Of a stretch of DNA of 64,000 nt, positions 33,392 to 41,864 are shown one piece after another. The stretch spans positions 372,001 through 436,000 of the forward strand of contig CAXXVF010000002.1 in assembly GCA_963663605.2 (NCBI GenBank), given 5' to 3'. The translations under genes and the position numbers were made by a program. The stretch comes from Sporobacter sp963663605 (GTDB lineage: Bacteria; Bacillota; Clostridia; Oscillospirales; Oscillospiraceae). The notes under the pieces were generated by a model, which saw only the letters and a list, made by a program, of their open reading frames with translations, had not been told where the DNA came from and did no database searches. Within the stretch, counting starts at the first letter, position 1. Every line of letters begins with the position of its first letter.

Positions 33392-34285
33392 TTACATCAG
33401 CAGCGGCTTGTTTACCTTCATCGCTTTCACGACCGAGAACACCACAGCCGCCAGCAGGAGCAGTATGAGCAGCTTGCCGATTGGAGAGGTGACAAGAATG
33501 ACGTAGGCGGGATTCATCAGCACCCTGAAAATCATGGGAACAGAAAAGATAAGTATCAGCAGGGTGAAATACTCCCGCCATATGGCGAACATCGCGGTAT
33601 CGGATTCCCGCTGAACCTCGTGCGCGTCATTCATCTCGTCGACAACCGTTTTGGCGACGTATTTCAGGCTCCTGTCACTTTGAGCCATGACCAGCGCGTC
33701 CACCCACTGGGGAAAGTAGCTGTTGTCCACCTGATTATTCATGCGCCGGAGCCCTTTTTCCACGCTGTTGTCAATGTAGGTTGTGTAGGCCAGAAGGTCG
33801 CGAAACGGCTGCGGGTACTCCAGCGCGTCCACGTTGTCTCGCACGGATTTTAGAAAATCCTCCGTTACGATGTATGAGTTTGAGAGTATCATCATGGTTG
33901 AGCGAAGCTTATCCGCGCGGGCGCTCTTTGCCGCCGTTATCTTAAGGGCCAACACAAAAAGCGGCGAGACCGCGCCGAGACCGCCGGTGATTACGGCAAC
34001 GAAGGTATCGCTGAAAAACAGCTTGCCGAGAGCGAAGCCGACTGCGCCGCCGAGTGCGGTCATTGTGTAATATACGGACCGAGGCATCCGCGCCGCCGCC
34101 GCAAGCTCCTTTTGGCGCTGGATTATTTTTGCCGCTATGCTCCGCTTTCTCAGCTTCATGGAAGCGGCTTTTTCCTTTTTTGACTTCTGTGCCTTATACG
34201 CGCCGCTAAGCGCCCTGTCCAAGCCGAAAAGCAGGAAGAGCGCGAGCACGGTCAGACAGAACACGCCGATGTAATAACTATGCAT
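33392..34285 (-). CDS. tadB: TadB-like type II/IVc secretion F protein
   Basis: The 297-residue protein starts at MHSYYIGVFCLTVLALFLLF, after AAAGGAG; an earlier Met overlaps the TadA-like gene more. It has an N-terminal membrane helix, a charged cytoplasmic part, a pair of hydrophobic segments about 80-115, and a T2SSF-like domain (MMILSNSYIVTEDFLKSVRD). C-terminal helices near 230-290 complete the platform. It is the second inner-membrane partner of TadC. It overlaps the TadA-like gene by 8 nt. Confidence 0.8.
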   Translation of the reverse strand: MHSYYIGVFCLTVLALFLLFGLDRALSGAYKAQKSKKEKAASMKLRKRSIAAKIIQRQKELAAAARMPRSVYYTMTALGGAVGFALGKLFFSDTFVAVITGGLGAVSPLFVLALKITAAKSARADKLRSTMMILSNSYIVTEDFLKSVRDNVDALEYPQPFRDLLAYTTYIDNSVEKGLRRMNNQVDNSYFPQWVDALVMAQSDRSLKYVAKTVVDEMNDAHEVQRESDTAMFAIWREYFTLLILIFSVPMIFRVLMNPAYVILVTSPIGKLLILLLLAAVVFSVVKAMKVNKPLLM

Positions 34286-35696
34286 AATCTCGCTCCTTTC
34301 TTGCGGCATCGGGGAACAGTCTCAAAAGCTCCGTTTCCGGCACGCCGTTGTCGCGCAGGCGGGAAAAAAGAACGGGCGATATACAACCCGTTCTCTGGTG
34401 CTCGCCGTGAATCTTCACGACTTTTCCGTGCCCGTCGCGCTCGGTTTCCCTTATCACGAATTTAAACAGTGTGCTGCCGATGAGCTTTCCGTTATCCACG
34501 CCCGTGGCCTCGAAGATTTCCATGTACTTTCGGCTGTTGTCACGAAGCTGTTTTTTGAATACCATGACAGGCCACGCACCGGCACAGATTTCAAGAAGCC
34601 GCTCATCCGACAGGCCTGTCCGAGCCGTCACGCACATGGACACGAGCCGCTTGTACGCGTCGCGGGCGTTGTCGGCGTGAAAGGCCGTGAGGATTGTATG
34701 CCCTGTCTGCCCGGCGATCGCCGCCTGGTACGCCGCGCCGTCGCGCACCTCGGCGGGAACGATGAGCGAGGGGTTAAATCGCAGGGAACCGACTATGAGG
34801 TCGAGCATAGTGATTGGGTTCGGCGCGGGCTTCGTCGTCGTATGGAGTACCCGCGCGGGTCTGTCGTTCGCGGTGTCGTAGCTTAGCAAATTCAGCTCGC
34901 GGCTGTCCTCGATAACGAACACACGGTTGTTGTAATCCTCGTTTCGGCGTATGTACTCGTTGAGCAAAAACGCCTGATCGGTCGTTTTGCCGGAGCCCGT
35001 GCTGCCGGAAAGTCCAATTGAAATGCTGTTGCACAGGCACAGGGTAAGAAAATCCAGCATTTCCGCTGTTGCCGAGCCCGAGTCGAGCAGTTGGCCTCTC
35101 GTAATACTGCTCTGGCTTTGCTTTCTGATGGACGCGATCACGCCGCACTCCGGTGGCACGGCCGGCGGGATCATCGCCGAAATACGAGTGCCGCCGCCGA
35201 TATAGCTGTCCACGCGGGGTGTCTGGTTGTCCAAAAGCATACCGCCCATACGCACCATGCGCTTGACCATATCCAGCGCGGCCTCGGGCGTGGGAAACGC
35301 TTTATCGTTACAGAGGTATCTGACATGGTCGGGGTAGGTTATCTCAATGAGACCATAGCCGTTTATATTCACTTCCTCCACATTCGGATTGTGGAGATAT
35401 TCGGTCAGTATCCCAAGCCCCGCCATGTCCTGATAGATTTTCTCCACCAGCGTCTCCTGCTCGAATTCCTGTCCCGCAAGCTCCTGTACGCAGTATTTAA
35501 GAATAAGCGCTTTCAGCGTCTTCGCCGCTTCCGGGCTGTCGAGCGCCGAGGCGAGCTCTCCGGAGTTCTTTTCGGCAATCACCGTCCGCACGATATCCAG
35601 AAGCCGGACATAGCTGAATTTATCCGCCTGGCTCTCCGGCACGGTGCTGCTCGTCGCCTGTACGACGGATAGAAATTCGGTTGATGTAATGCTCAT
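34278..35696 (-). CDS. tadA: TadA/CpaF-type pilus assembly ATPase
   Basis: The 472-residue protein is a type II/IV secretion ATPase. The N-terminal domain (YLHNPNVEEVNINGYGLIEI) is followed by Walker A GLSGSTGSGKTTDQAFLLNE and Walker B-like SLRFNPSLIVPAEVRDGAAY. The His-box-like segment is TGHTILTAFHADNARDAY. The conserved MGGMLLDNQTPRVDSYIGGG segment fits the CpaF family. It would power pilin polymerisation at the cytoplasmic face. It overlaps the TadZ-like gene by 4 nt and the TadB-like gene by 8 nt. Confidence 0.88.
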   Translation of the reverse strand: MSITSTEFLSVVQATSSTVPESQADKFSYVRLLDIVRTVIAEKNSGELASALDSPEAAKTLKALILKYCVQELAGQEFEQETLVEKIYQDMAGLGILTEYLHNPNVEEVNINGYGLIEITYPDHVRYLCNDKAFPTPEAALDMVKRMVRMGGMLLDNQTPRVDSYIGGGTRISAMIPPAVPPECGVIASIRKQSQSSITRGQLLDSGSATAEMLDFLTLCLCNSISIGLSGSTGSGKTTDQAFLLNEYIRRNEDYNNRVFVIEDSRELNLLSYDTANDRPARVLHTTTKPAPNPITMLDLIVGSLRFNPSLIVPAEVRDGAAYQAAIAGQTGHTILTAFHADNARDAYKRLVSMCVTARTGLSDERLLEICAGAWPVMVFKKQLRDNSRKYMEIFEATGVDNGKLIGSTLFKFVIRETERDGHGKVVKIHGEHQRTGCISPVLFSRLRDNGVPETELLRLFPDAARKERDYA

Positions 35697-36400
35697 GTAT
35701 TTATCACCTCATAAATCCGACTTAACGCTTCTCGATACAGCCTGCCCTTTTTACCGGCAAGTCCATAGATAAGCCGCCGCTCGTTTTGCAAAAGGGTCGC
35801 CTGGGCAATATGCGGTATGGTGACGGCGGGGCTGACCTCCAGCAGCTCGTGCATGGCATTGTAGTCATAGTCGGAGGTTGTCTCCGTGCTGACATAAAAC
35901 ACCTTGTTACCGAGAGCCCTTATTGCCCTTGCGTTCGCACTGTACCAGACGGCGCACGAGGCCTGCCCGCCCATGCAGAGGGGAACGCTTGAAGCCTTGT
36001 TCATAGCCCAGGCCGCCGTGAGGCTGTTCGTCTCGGACGGGCAATCGACGACGACGTGATCAAAGGTGATGTCGCAGAGCTCCAGCAGCAGCTTGACCTG
36101 CTCGTCCGAATAGTTGTCATCGAACGCGTCGGCGTTTGTCGGAGCGGCGAGGATATACAAAAGATCGCCGATTTTGAGGATGGTCTGCTTGAGATTGTCA
36201 AAGCCGCGGATTGCCGCTGGGAGGCTTCTGTTTCGTGGAATTTTCACGCCGAATATGGCGGACAGCTCGCTGAACGGCTCGGGTGAAATGAGACACACGC
36301 TTTTACCGCTCCGGCTGACGGCGTGGGCAAGATTAACGGCGAGAGTTGTTTTCCCGCTTCGGGGCGCCCCCCATATGGCATGGATGCCCACGTCATTCAC
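35693..36400 (-). CDS. TadZ/CpaE-like MinD-type ATPase
   Basis: The 235-residue protein starts with GTG at 36400 and reads HAIWGAPRSGKTTLAVNLAH, a deviant Walker A of the MinD/ParA superfamily. The Walker B-like segment is FDHVVVDCPSETNSL. In Tad systems, TadZ localises the pilus machinery. An N-terminal receiver-like domain, present in many CpaE proteins, is absent, so this is a short version. It overlaps cpaB by 8 nt. Confidence 0.75.
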   Translation of the reverse strand: MNDVGIHAIWGAPRSGKTTLAVNLAHAVSRSGKSVCLISPEPFSELSAIFGVKIPRNRSLPAAIRGFDNLKQTILKIGDLLYILAAPTNADAFDDNYSDEQVKLLLELCDITFDHVVVDCPSETNSLTAAWAMNKASSVPLCMGGQASCAVWYSANARAIRALGNKVFYVSTETTSDYDYNAMHELLEVSPAVTIPHIAQATLLQNERRLIYGLAGKKGRLYREALSRIYEVINT

Positions 36401-37097
36401 CCGCTTCCCGTAACGCTAAGTGCAGGGATTTTTCACGCTCCAGCCGTATGAGCGTTTTCGCCTGCTGCCCGTCGACAATGAACACGACGTAGGCAGGCGC
36501 GAAATCGTAATCCGACGCGTCCGCGCCCGGCGCGGCCTCCAACTCCGCATCGAGGTCTGAAAGCGACAGCAGCCTGGCGTTTAACACCTCGTATACGCGC
36601 AGGGAGGATATGGCCAGATTGACCGCCGAGCTGCCGGATTCGTCAGTTCCATATTCGTAAACGTCCACCACGTCGCCATCGCGAAGCACGCCCGCGACGC
36701 CCGACGAGGTAGTCGGGAAGCTGACGGTCAGCAGGTATTGTCCGTCGCCGAGAGCCGCACCCGACCCCGCGATTTCCAGTTCATATTCCTCTATGGCGAC
36801 GAAGCGGTCGCGCCAGAGATACTCACCGGCGTAAACAGTCGAGACGGCAACCTGCCCGATTATTTGATCCGCTTTTGTAACAACGTCGCCAGCCAGCCCA
36901 TAGGAGCCGACCTCGGAGACCGTCAGCATCGTATCGTCGATCACCGTGCCGCGCTCGACCGTCTGATTGAGCCGCACGATTTCCGTGGTTGCGGAGCGCG
37001 TCTCGTACAGCCGGGGCAGCAGAACAAACGCGAGTACGGCCGCCATTACCAAACACGCCGCGCCGATGAAAATTCTGTTTTTTAATAGCTTCAACAT
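36393..37097 (-). CDS. cpaB: CpaB/RcpC-like SAF-domain protein
   Basis: The 234-residue protein has an N-terminal membrane anchor (RIFIGAACLVMAAVLAFVLL, about 8-27). A SAF domain follows (TVERGTVIDDTMLTVSEVG, then VYAGEYLWRDRFV). The C-terminal part contains LLTVSFPTTSSGVAGVLRDG and VVDVYEYG, typical of the CpaB/RcpC family. It is proposed to interact with the wall or secretin layer. It is the first gene of the nine-gene Tad locus and lies 12 nt downstream of the ArdA-like gene. Confidence 0.8.
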   Translation of the reverse strand: MLKLLKNRIFIGAACLVMAAVLAFVLLPRLYETRSATTEIVRLNQTVERGTVIDDTMLTVSEVGSYGLAGDVVTKADQIIGQVAVSTVYAGEYLWRDRFVAIEEYELEIAGSGAALGDGQYLLTVSFPTTSSGVAGVLRDGDVVDVYEYGTDESGSSAVNLAISSLRVYEVLNARLLSLSDLDAELEAAPGADASDYDFAPAYVVFIVDGQQAKTLIRLEREKSLHLALREAGE

Positions 37098-37109
37098 GGG
37101 TTTTTCTCC

Positions 37110-38279
37110 TTAATACATATTCATACCTGGCTCTTCCGGCTTCGACGCAATAATCTGCCCGCCGTCGTAACGGGAGAGCAGCCCGTAGGAGGTCGGCCGC
37201 ATTTCCTCGCCCAGCCGTTCATGTGCGTAGGCGTACATATTGACGTGTGGGCACAGAGCCTCATACTCGTCGCGGGAGAGGAGTTTTTGCAGATGGAGCG
37301 CCGCCGCGTCCTGTGTTCCCGCCGCGCCGTACAGGAGGTTGTATTCGTCAAGCCTGACGGCGATAAGCGCCGCCTGCTGAACGCTGTCGCAATCCGTGGC
37401 TTCAAGCACGGCCTTGAATTTACGGAAATCCTCATGCTCAAGGGCGGCGACGGTCTTCGCGAGCGCGTTCAATTCATGGAAATCCTCCAGAAAGCCGAAT
37501 GCCTCTGACAGCTGGGGTATAGCGCTTTCATACCTTAAAAAGCAGCAGCCCTCGATATCGTCCGTGCCGAGCTCTTCAAACGCCGCGTTTATCTCTTCAT
37601 CGGTCGCCGGAAGCCTTATCGTCACGCCGCGCTGTGCGTTTTCCTCATCTGCCTCTGGGAGCTTCGCGATATCCAGGGCGAAAACATAGTCCGGCTTTTG
37701 CGGATAGGGGATATTATCGCTGCTGTATACCTGCCTGATATCTCCGAGAATAACGTAGCCACCCCGTGTAAAAACACCTCCCTCGCCCGAATGTGACGCG
37801 CGCCCCAGCTTTCCCGTGTCCAGCATCGCTATCATATTCTCGCTCATACCGGTAATCCGATCGTCATAAAAGCCGTTTTCCAAATAGAAAGCGCCGAGCG
37901 CCCTGTCGTCGCGCACGTTGTACGCGATCTGGCAGTCGTCCGTGCTGTAAGTCATATTGATCAGCCGTTCAAGCCGGATGGGTTCGCAGCCTGTTTCAAC
38001 GCTGTCCCGCGCGACGAGCCCTTCGAAGCAGTCCCGCTGCCAGTCGTCAAGCTCCGAGAGCCGCTTTGCCAGCAGGTTCAGTTCGAACAGGTTCGCCGAC
38101 TCGGGGATAAACTGCGGTAGATAGTCCTTCTCGCATTGATGGACCGTCACCGAATAGATATCCCTTTCGTTTACAATACGCGCCCTTTCGAGCGCGTCCA
38201 GCAGCTCCGCGTCGGTGGCCGGAAGCTTCAGCGCCGCGGAGGCATTGAAGCCGGGCCGGCTCAGATATACCTCAAACAT
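37110..38279 (-). CDS. ArdA-like antirestriction protein, copy 1
   Basis: The 389-residue protein is ArdA-like, with two related halves. The ArdA segments include IPQLSEAFGFLEDFHELNALAKTV and, in the N-half, ANLFELNLLAKRLSELDDWQ. A segment that starts ...EEINAAFEELG matches the beginning of ArdA domains. ArdA mimics DNA and blocks type I restriction enzymes. The size (twice the about 165 residues of Tn916 ArdA) suggests duplication. The ATG follows GGAGGAAACCA, with a terminator-like hairpin (38297-38325) just upstream. Confidence 0.75.
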   Translation of the reverse strand: MFEVYLSRPGFNASAALKLPATDAELLDALERARIVNERDIYSVTVHQCEKDYLPQFIPESANLFELNLLAKRLSELDDWQRDCFEGLVARDSVETGCEPIRLERLINMTYSTDDCQIAYNVRDDRALGAFYLENGFYDDRITGMSENMIAMLDTGKLGRASHSGEGGVFTRGGYVILGDIRQVYSSDNIPYPQKPDYVFALDIAKLPEADEENAQRGVTIRLPATDEEINAAFEELGTDDIEGCCFLRYESAIPQLSEAFGFLEDFHELNALAKTVAALEHEDFRKFKAVLEATDCDSVQQAALIAVRLDEYNLLYGAAGTQDAAALHLQKLLSRDEYEALCPHVNMYAYAHERLGEEMRPTSYGLLSRYDGGQIIASKPEEPGMNMY

Positions 38280-38296
38280 TGGTTTCCTCCGTTCAC

Positions 38297-38325
38297 GAAA
38301 AGAGCATTGCCGCAGTCGGCAATGC
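38297..38325 (-). terminator. terminator-like hairpin upstream of ArdA-like copy 1
   Basis: On the minus strand, GCATTGCCG pairs with CGGCAATGC (stem 38304-38312 with 38317-38325, 4-nt loop), followed by TCTTTTC. It lies in the 122-nt gap between the DUF4314-like gene and the ArdA-like gene, so it could attenuate read-through. Confidence 0.6.
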
Positions 38326-38401
38326 CTCCGTTTTATTTATATAGATGGATGCTTTATATGATTTGAAATTAGGTAACGCGGAACCAAGCTTCAAACCAGC
38401 T

Positions 38402-39130
38402 TTACTCAAGCCGCATCCTCGGCTGTTGATTCCGCCATAACAGCACCTCGTCCTCGGTATAAAGCCGCCAGCCGTTATCGCCGCTCCAGAGGTGGACATA
38501 CAGCTCTCCGGCAGGTGTTTTTATGGGGTGTTGCTCGAACGACTCGCCCCAGCCGTCTGCCGCCTGTCCGGTCACATAAGCCTCGAAGCTTTCCGTTTCC
38601 TCCGGCGTGAGTTCACCCGTGGACGTATACTCGACGACGCCCCAAAGCCAACCGGATATATTCTCAACAGAGAACTCAGCGGAGCGAACTTTGTCATTTA
38701 CTCCGTCTTTTTTGTGATACCAATTCATGATGCCCCGCTCTTTTTCCTCCGGCATGCGAAAGCGCGCGATAGTTGCGTTGATCGTGTCCGCGTAATCGGC
38801 CGCGGCGCAATTGTCTATTTCGGTGGGGTATTCCTCCAGATCCCCGTATTCATTGCGCTCATAGGTATCGACAAAGAGCGGCATGTACAGCTTCATTTCC
38901 GTCAGCTTCGGCGCTATCACGCTGAAGCGGTCTTCCCCTGGAAGCAAGCTGAGTGTACGGCCATTGTCCCAAAGCATATGGATATTACAGGCGTCGTCGA
39001 CAAAATCGACCGTTCCCTCCGTGCCGGGTGGCACCGAGGCATAGGGATCTTTCATCTCGTTAAGCTGGATGCGCGTACCGGGCGGGAATTGTTCCTTCAT
39101 AAATTCCACCCATTTCGGATGCCGGTTCAT
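38402..39130 (-). CDS. DUF4314-domain ICE protein
   Basis: The 242-residue protein begins MNRHPKWVEFMKEQFPPGTR, then IQLNEMKDPYASVPPGTEGTV DFVDD (split here) and IHMLWDNGRTLSLLPGEDRF. This is the SH3-like DUF4314 pattern, common in Clostridia ICEs and phage. The remaining 160 residues have no clear family. The start follows GGGAGG. It lies between the two ArdA-like genes, hinting at a shared anti-defence module. Confidence 0.75.
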   Translation of the reverse strand: MNRHPKWVEFMKEQFPPGTRIQLNEMKDPYASVPPGTEGTVDFVDDACNIHMLWDNGRTLSLLPGEDRFSVIAPKLTEMKLYMPLFVDTYERNEYGDLEEYPTEIDNCAAADYADTINATIARFRMPEEKERGIMNWYHKKDGVNDKVRSAEFSVENISGWLWGVVEYTSTGELTPEETESFEAYVTGQAADGWGESFEQHPIKTPAGELYVHLWSGDNGWRLYTEDEVLLWRNQQPRMRLE

Positions 39131-39131
39131 T

Positions 39132-40304
39132 TCACATACCTCCCATCGTCATATTCATACGTTCTGTTTCGATTCCCGCCACTACTTCTTCAATGGAGAC
39201 GAAGCCATGATAACTGACATAGCCGGTTGGTACGAACATCCCGTCTTCCTGCGAACTCCGTTCCTCGCCGTATTTCTTGAAATCGTAATAGCGGTCGAGT
39301 TCGCCGTCATACTCATAGTGGCCTGACTCTGCTATCATATAGCGACCATAGTCCTCAAGGCTGTGCACATCGGGAACAAAATCAAAAAGGTCAAGCTGGC
39401 TTAATAGTTTCCTTGCCTGGGTAAGATCGGCTGGGGATACCATTTGAAGTGCCGCTTCCGCTTTCTGACGACAGCCGCCATCCAGTTCCTGAAAGCGTGC
39501 GCACAGATTGTTTAGCTCGTAGAGATTTTCTTCCGTGCCCATCAGGTCAATCAGCGCGGCAGGCAGTTCGCTGTCAACATACTGTAGTCGCATATCCTCA
39601 TTCTGGATTCCAGCACGCAGCAGGGCGCGTTCAATCTGACAGTCCTCCGCCGGCAGGTACAGCCATGCGATATCCCTGGTATCTTCCGGGAGACTTCGGT
39701 CTGTGACCGCCAAGGTCAGCAAGGTGTCGCCGCTATACCGGTAATCAGGGAAATACAGTCCATCATAGGAAAGCTCCAGCTCCATGCCATTTTCGTAGAC
39801 CACACCGTAAGGCGTGACGGTGCATTTCTCATTTAACAGAAGTGAATGGGCAGTGTTGCGGAAGTCCACTGATTTGAGATCATCCTCGGTCAGCCCGCCA
39901 TGAAGGTTCATATAATGTTTCCGGCCAGTAGCAGTCAGGTCAGTAAAATCCTGAATGATAGTGACGCCCTGACAGCAAAAAGTCAGGTTGATGAGATCCG
40001 TCATATTGGAAAGGTCCCGGCTGATGGCTGCGCCTTGAAATTGGGCAAGCTCGTATGTATCGAAGCTCTCCAGCCGTTTGGCGAGATAATCGAGCTCATC
40101 TACGTTAATTTCTGTTTTCTCCAAGCGCTTGAGAATAGGGTAATCACCGCCAAGCTCTGAGACAAAACAATCCCGCACGGCGATACTTCCGATGCCGATG
40201 GATTGGAGGCTTTCGTAAATTGCTGTATAATCTCCAATGGGGAAGCAGGCCGGTACGGGTGCTATATCCGGCCGGTTGCGGTTGGATAGTAACGCTTGTA
40301 TCAT
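39132..40304 (-). CDS. ArdA-like antirestriction protein, copy 2
   Basis: The 390-residue protein resembles copy 1 in length and layout. Its repeated ArdA-like segments are ETEINVDELDYLAKRLESFDTYE (broken here at 20) and NLYELNNLCARFQELDG, plus LTFCCQGVTIIQDFTD. It is acidic, as expected of a DNA mimic. Copies 1 and 2 differ clearly in sequence, so they are not a recent duplication. The gene overlaps the next upstream gene by 4 nt. Confidence 0.65.
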   Translation of the reverse strand: MIQALLSNRNRPDIAPVPACFPIGDYTAIYESLQSIGIGSIAVRDCFVSELGGDYPILKRLEKTEINVDELDYLAKRLESFDTYELAQFQGAAISRDLSNMTDLINLTFCCQGVTIIQDFTDLTATGRKHYMNLHGGLTEDDLKSVDFRNTAHSLLLNEKCTVTPYGVVYENGMELELSYDGLYFPDYRYSGDTLLTLAVTDRSLPEDTRDIAWLYLPAEDCQIERALLRAGIQNEDMRLQYVDSELPAALIDLMGTEENLYELNNLCARFQELDGGCRQKAEAALQMVSPADLTQARKLLSQLDLFDFVPDVHSLEDYGRYMIAESGHYEYDGELDRYYDFKKYGEERSSQEDGMFVPTGYVSYHGFVSIEEVVAGIETERMNMTMGGM

Positions 40305-40522
40305 GTTTTCACCGTCTTTCTTCTGCTTTCAAATTTCTCGAGATGTGTTTTCAGACAGTCGCCCTCGGCGGTGTAGCACTGAAAGCCGTGAGAGGGATAA
40401 GGGCAGTTACCACAGCTTGCGAATGGACCGCATAAAGGTTCAGGCGGCTCCGGTCTGCCAGTTACGAAGATCTCCGAATCGTAATAGGCTGTTTTTTTAT
40501 TCCTGCGGTATTGTACTAACAT
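40301..40522 (-). CDS. small Cys-rich protein
   Basis: The 73-residue protein starts at MLVQYRRNKKTAYYDSEIFV after GGAAGGAAG. It has a cysteine cluster (CGPFASCGNCPYPSHGFQC) that could bind zinc, then a helical basic tail. It is co-translated with the ArdA-like gene downstream (ATGA overlap). I recognise no family. An intrinsic terminator lies just upstream (40544-40592), so expression may need read-through. Confidence 0.6.
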   Translation of the reverse strand: MLVQYRRNKKTAYYDSEIFVTGRPEPPEPLCGPFASCGNCPYPSHGFQCYTAEGDCLKTHLEKFESRRKTVKT

Positions 40523-40543
40523 GGTTCTTCCTTCCCTGAAGAC

Positions 40544-40592
40544 AAAAAAGGCCGGAGAATGGAGGCGCGTTTCACGCCCCGATTCTCCGGCC
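40544..40592 (-). terminator. intrinsic terminator inside the ICE leader operon
   Basis: On the minus strand, GGCCGGAGAAT pairs with ATTCTCCGGCC (40550-40560 with 40582-40592), followed by TTTTTTG. It lies directly after the stop of the gene at 40601-41263 and before the next same-strand genes. Confidence 0.85.
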
Positions 40593-40600
40593 AATGTTAC

Positions 40601-41263
40601 TTACATACTTAATTCCTGTGCCATTCCTTTTGCTTGTCCAACCCTGTCCTGTATATCAGGGACGGCGTACTCGATTTGCGACGCGGTTTTTTCAATTAGC
40701 TTCTCCTGCTCATATGTCAGCTCATGTTCGGAATCCATAGTGTTCCGCAAACATCGGTATATTTCCGTGAACTGCTCATTTGTAAACAATCGGTCGCGCG
40801 GTACGAAACCAGCGCGTTCAGCGAAGTCCTCCTTTGCCGCTGTGTAATTGTCAATATAATAGTGACCCTGTCCCACGCCGGTGCCGTCGTAGTCGCGCTG
40901 CCATGTTACAAATTTGTATCCATAGCCTTTTTCTGTTTCCCGTTCGGCAAGGACAGTACCATTAAACTCGGTAAGCAGGCGGAAGTCCTCATCCAAATCC
41001 CTTGCCTTGAGGAGAGGAGCCTTTTCTATTGCCGTCATGTATTCTCTGACCGTTTCGGCGATAGGCGATGTCCTGTGGTAGAGCTCATCGGCATCAGGCG
41101 TCCGCAGATCGCCGGGGGCAACAAACATCTGGCTTGTAGCGCCCACGTGGCATGCGGGTAGACCGTCAAGCAGGATAGTGAGGTTGTCCTCGCGCTGGAC
41201 TGTGGACTTGATTCCTTGTTTGGCGAGAATGCGGGAGAGTTCATTAAAGTATTTTCTATCCAT
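40601..41263 (-). CDS. conserved ICE hypothetical protein
   Basis: The 220-residue protein begins MDRKYFNELSRILAKQGIKS. It contains YKFVTWQRDYDGTGVGQGHY, a segment I have seen in proteins of ICE anti-defence regions, with an adjoining FTEIYRCLRNTMDSEHELTY. It is cytoplasmic and lacks a known catalytic motif. It is the first gene of the minus-strand series after the right ICE edge, and terminators lie on both its sides. Function is unknown. Confidence 0.55.
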   Translation of the reverse strand: MDRKYFNELSRILAKQGIKSTVQREDNLTILLDGLPACHVGATSQMFVAPGDLRTPDADELYHRTSPIAETVREYMTAIEKAPLLKARDLDEDFRLLTEFNGTVLAERETEKGYGYKFVTWQRDYDGTGVGQGHYYIDNYTAAKEDFAERAGFVPRDRLFTNEQFTEIYRCLRNTMDSEHELTYEQEKLIEKTASQIEYAVPDIQDRVGQAKGMAQELSM

Positions 41264-41279
41264 ATAGAAACCTCCTTAA

Positions 41280-41319
41280 AAACAAATAAGCCGGGATTCC
41301 GTTTAAACAGAATCCCGGC
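41280..41319 (-). terminator. leader terminator upstream of the first ICE gene
   Basis: GCCGGGATTC (41290-41299) pairs with GAATCCCGGC (41310-41319); on the minus strand it is followed by TTATTTGTTTTT. It is located upstream of the start at 41263, so it would terminate transcripts entering the operon from the tRNA side or act as an attenuator. Confidence 0.7.
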
Positions 41320-41653
41320 CTGATATTGTGATGCTTTTATATATTTGCGTTATGTGAGAAACGATTGGTTCGTAACTCAAAAGACTGCGCGCCCTTGCTT
41401 TGCACATTTGCCCCCATAAAATCAGGCAACTAATGAACGCCGCCTTGGTTTTCCCTCTGGTGCGCTTTTTCGTAGCTCGATTGGCGGGGTTTTCTGCCGA
41501 CTTGTGCGTTGTGAAAGTTCGAATCCAAAGACAGGTCTGAAATCACTGAAAGACATCACCAAAACTGCAATACTTTTTGACGGGCAAAAAATGCCCAAAA
41601 AGCTTGATGTCCTGCGGGTTTTACCGCAGGACATCGTTTTTGGGAATAAATTA
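41320..41653. other. junction region between ICE and tRNA genes
   Basis: No supported gene is present. A 12-bp stem (41606-41617 with 41624-41635, GATGTCCTGCGG) with T- and A-rich flanks is probably the terminator of the minus-strand tRNA transcript. The ICE right end probably lies here, near the 3' end of tRNA-Ser(GCU). I could not find a second copy of the tRNA 3' end elsewhere in the window, so no att pair is proven. Confidence 0.45.
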
Positions 41654-41744
41654 TGGCGGAGAAGGAGGGATTTGAACCCTCGCCCGCTTTAACACGGCTA
41701 CTCCCTTAGCAGGGGAGCCCCTTCGGCCACTTGGGTACTTCTCC
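41654..41744 (-). tRNA. tRNA-Ser (anticodon GCU)
   Basis: The minus-strand sequence folds as a class II tRNA. The acceptor stem GGAGAAG pairs with CTTCTCC, the discriminator is G, and CCA is encoded (41654-41656). The anticodon arm is CTCCC-CTGCTAA-GGGAG, giving anticodon GCU (Ser, AGC/AGU codons). A long variable arm and the T arm GGGTTCAAATCCC are present. It is the second of two tandem tRNA-Ser genes. Confidence 0.93.
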
Positions 41745-41775
41745 AAGCCGATTTATAAACGCCTGACGGGTTAAC

Positions 41776-41864
41776 TGGCGGAGAGAGTGGGATTCGAACC
41801 CACGGTACGTTTCCGTACGACGGTTTTCAAGACCGTTCCGTTATGACCACTTCGGTATCTCTCC
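41776..41864 (-). tRNA. tRNA-Ser (anticodon UGA)
   Basis: On the minus strand, the acceptor GGAGAGA pairs with TCTCTCC, with discriminator G and encoded CCA (41776-41778). The anticodon loop is CTTGAAA in the stem ACGGT/ACCGT, giving anticodon UGA (Ser, UCA codons). A long variable arm and the T arm GGGTTCGAATCCC support tRNA-Ser. It precedes tRNA-Ser(GCU) by 31 nt and is probably co-transcribed with it. Confidence 0.93.

Noticed and set aside
41504..41530. Sequence with a T-loop-like GTTCGAATCC, as if a tRNA remnant
   Set aside because: The flanks do not form a T stem or acceptor stem, so it is not accepted as a tRNA fragment or att site.
41422..41634. Minus-strand open frame of 70 codons between ICE and tRNA
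   Set aside because: It overlaps the probable tRNA terminator hairpin, lacks an RBS and is basic and Ser/Arg-rich without a family pattern; probably not translated.
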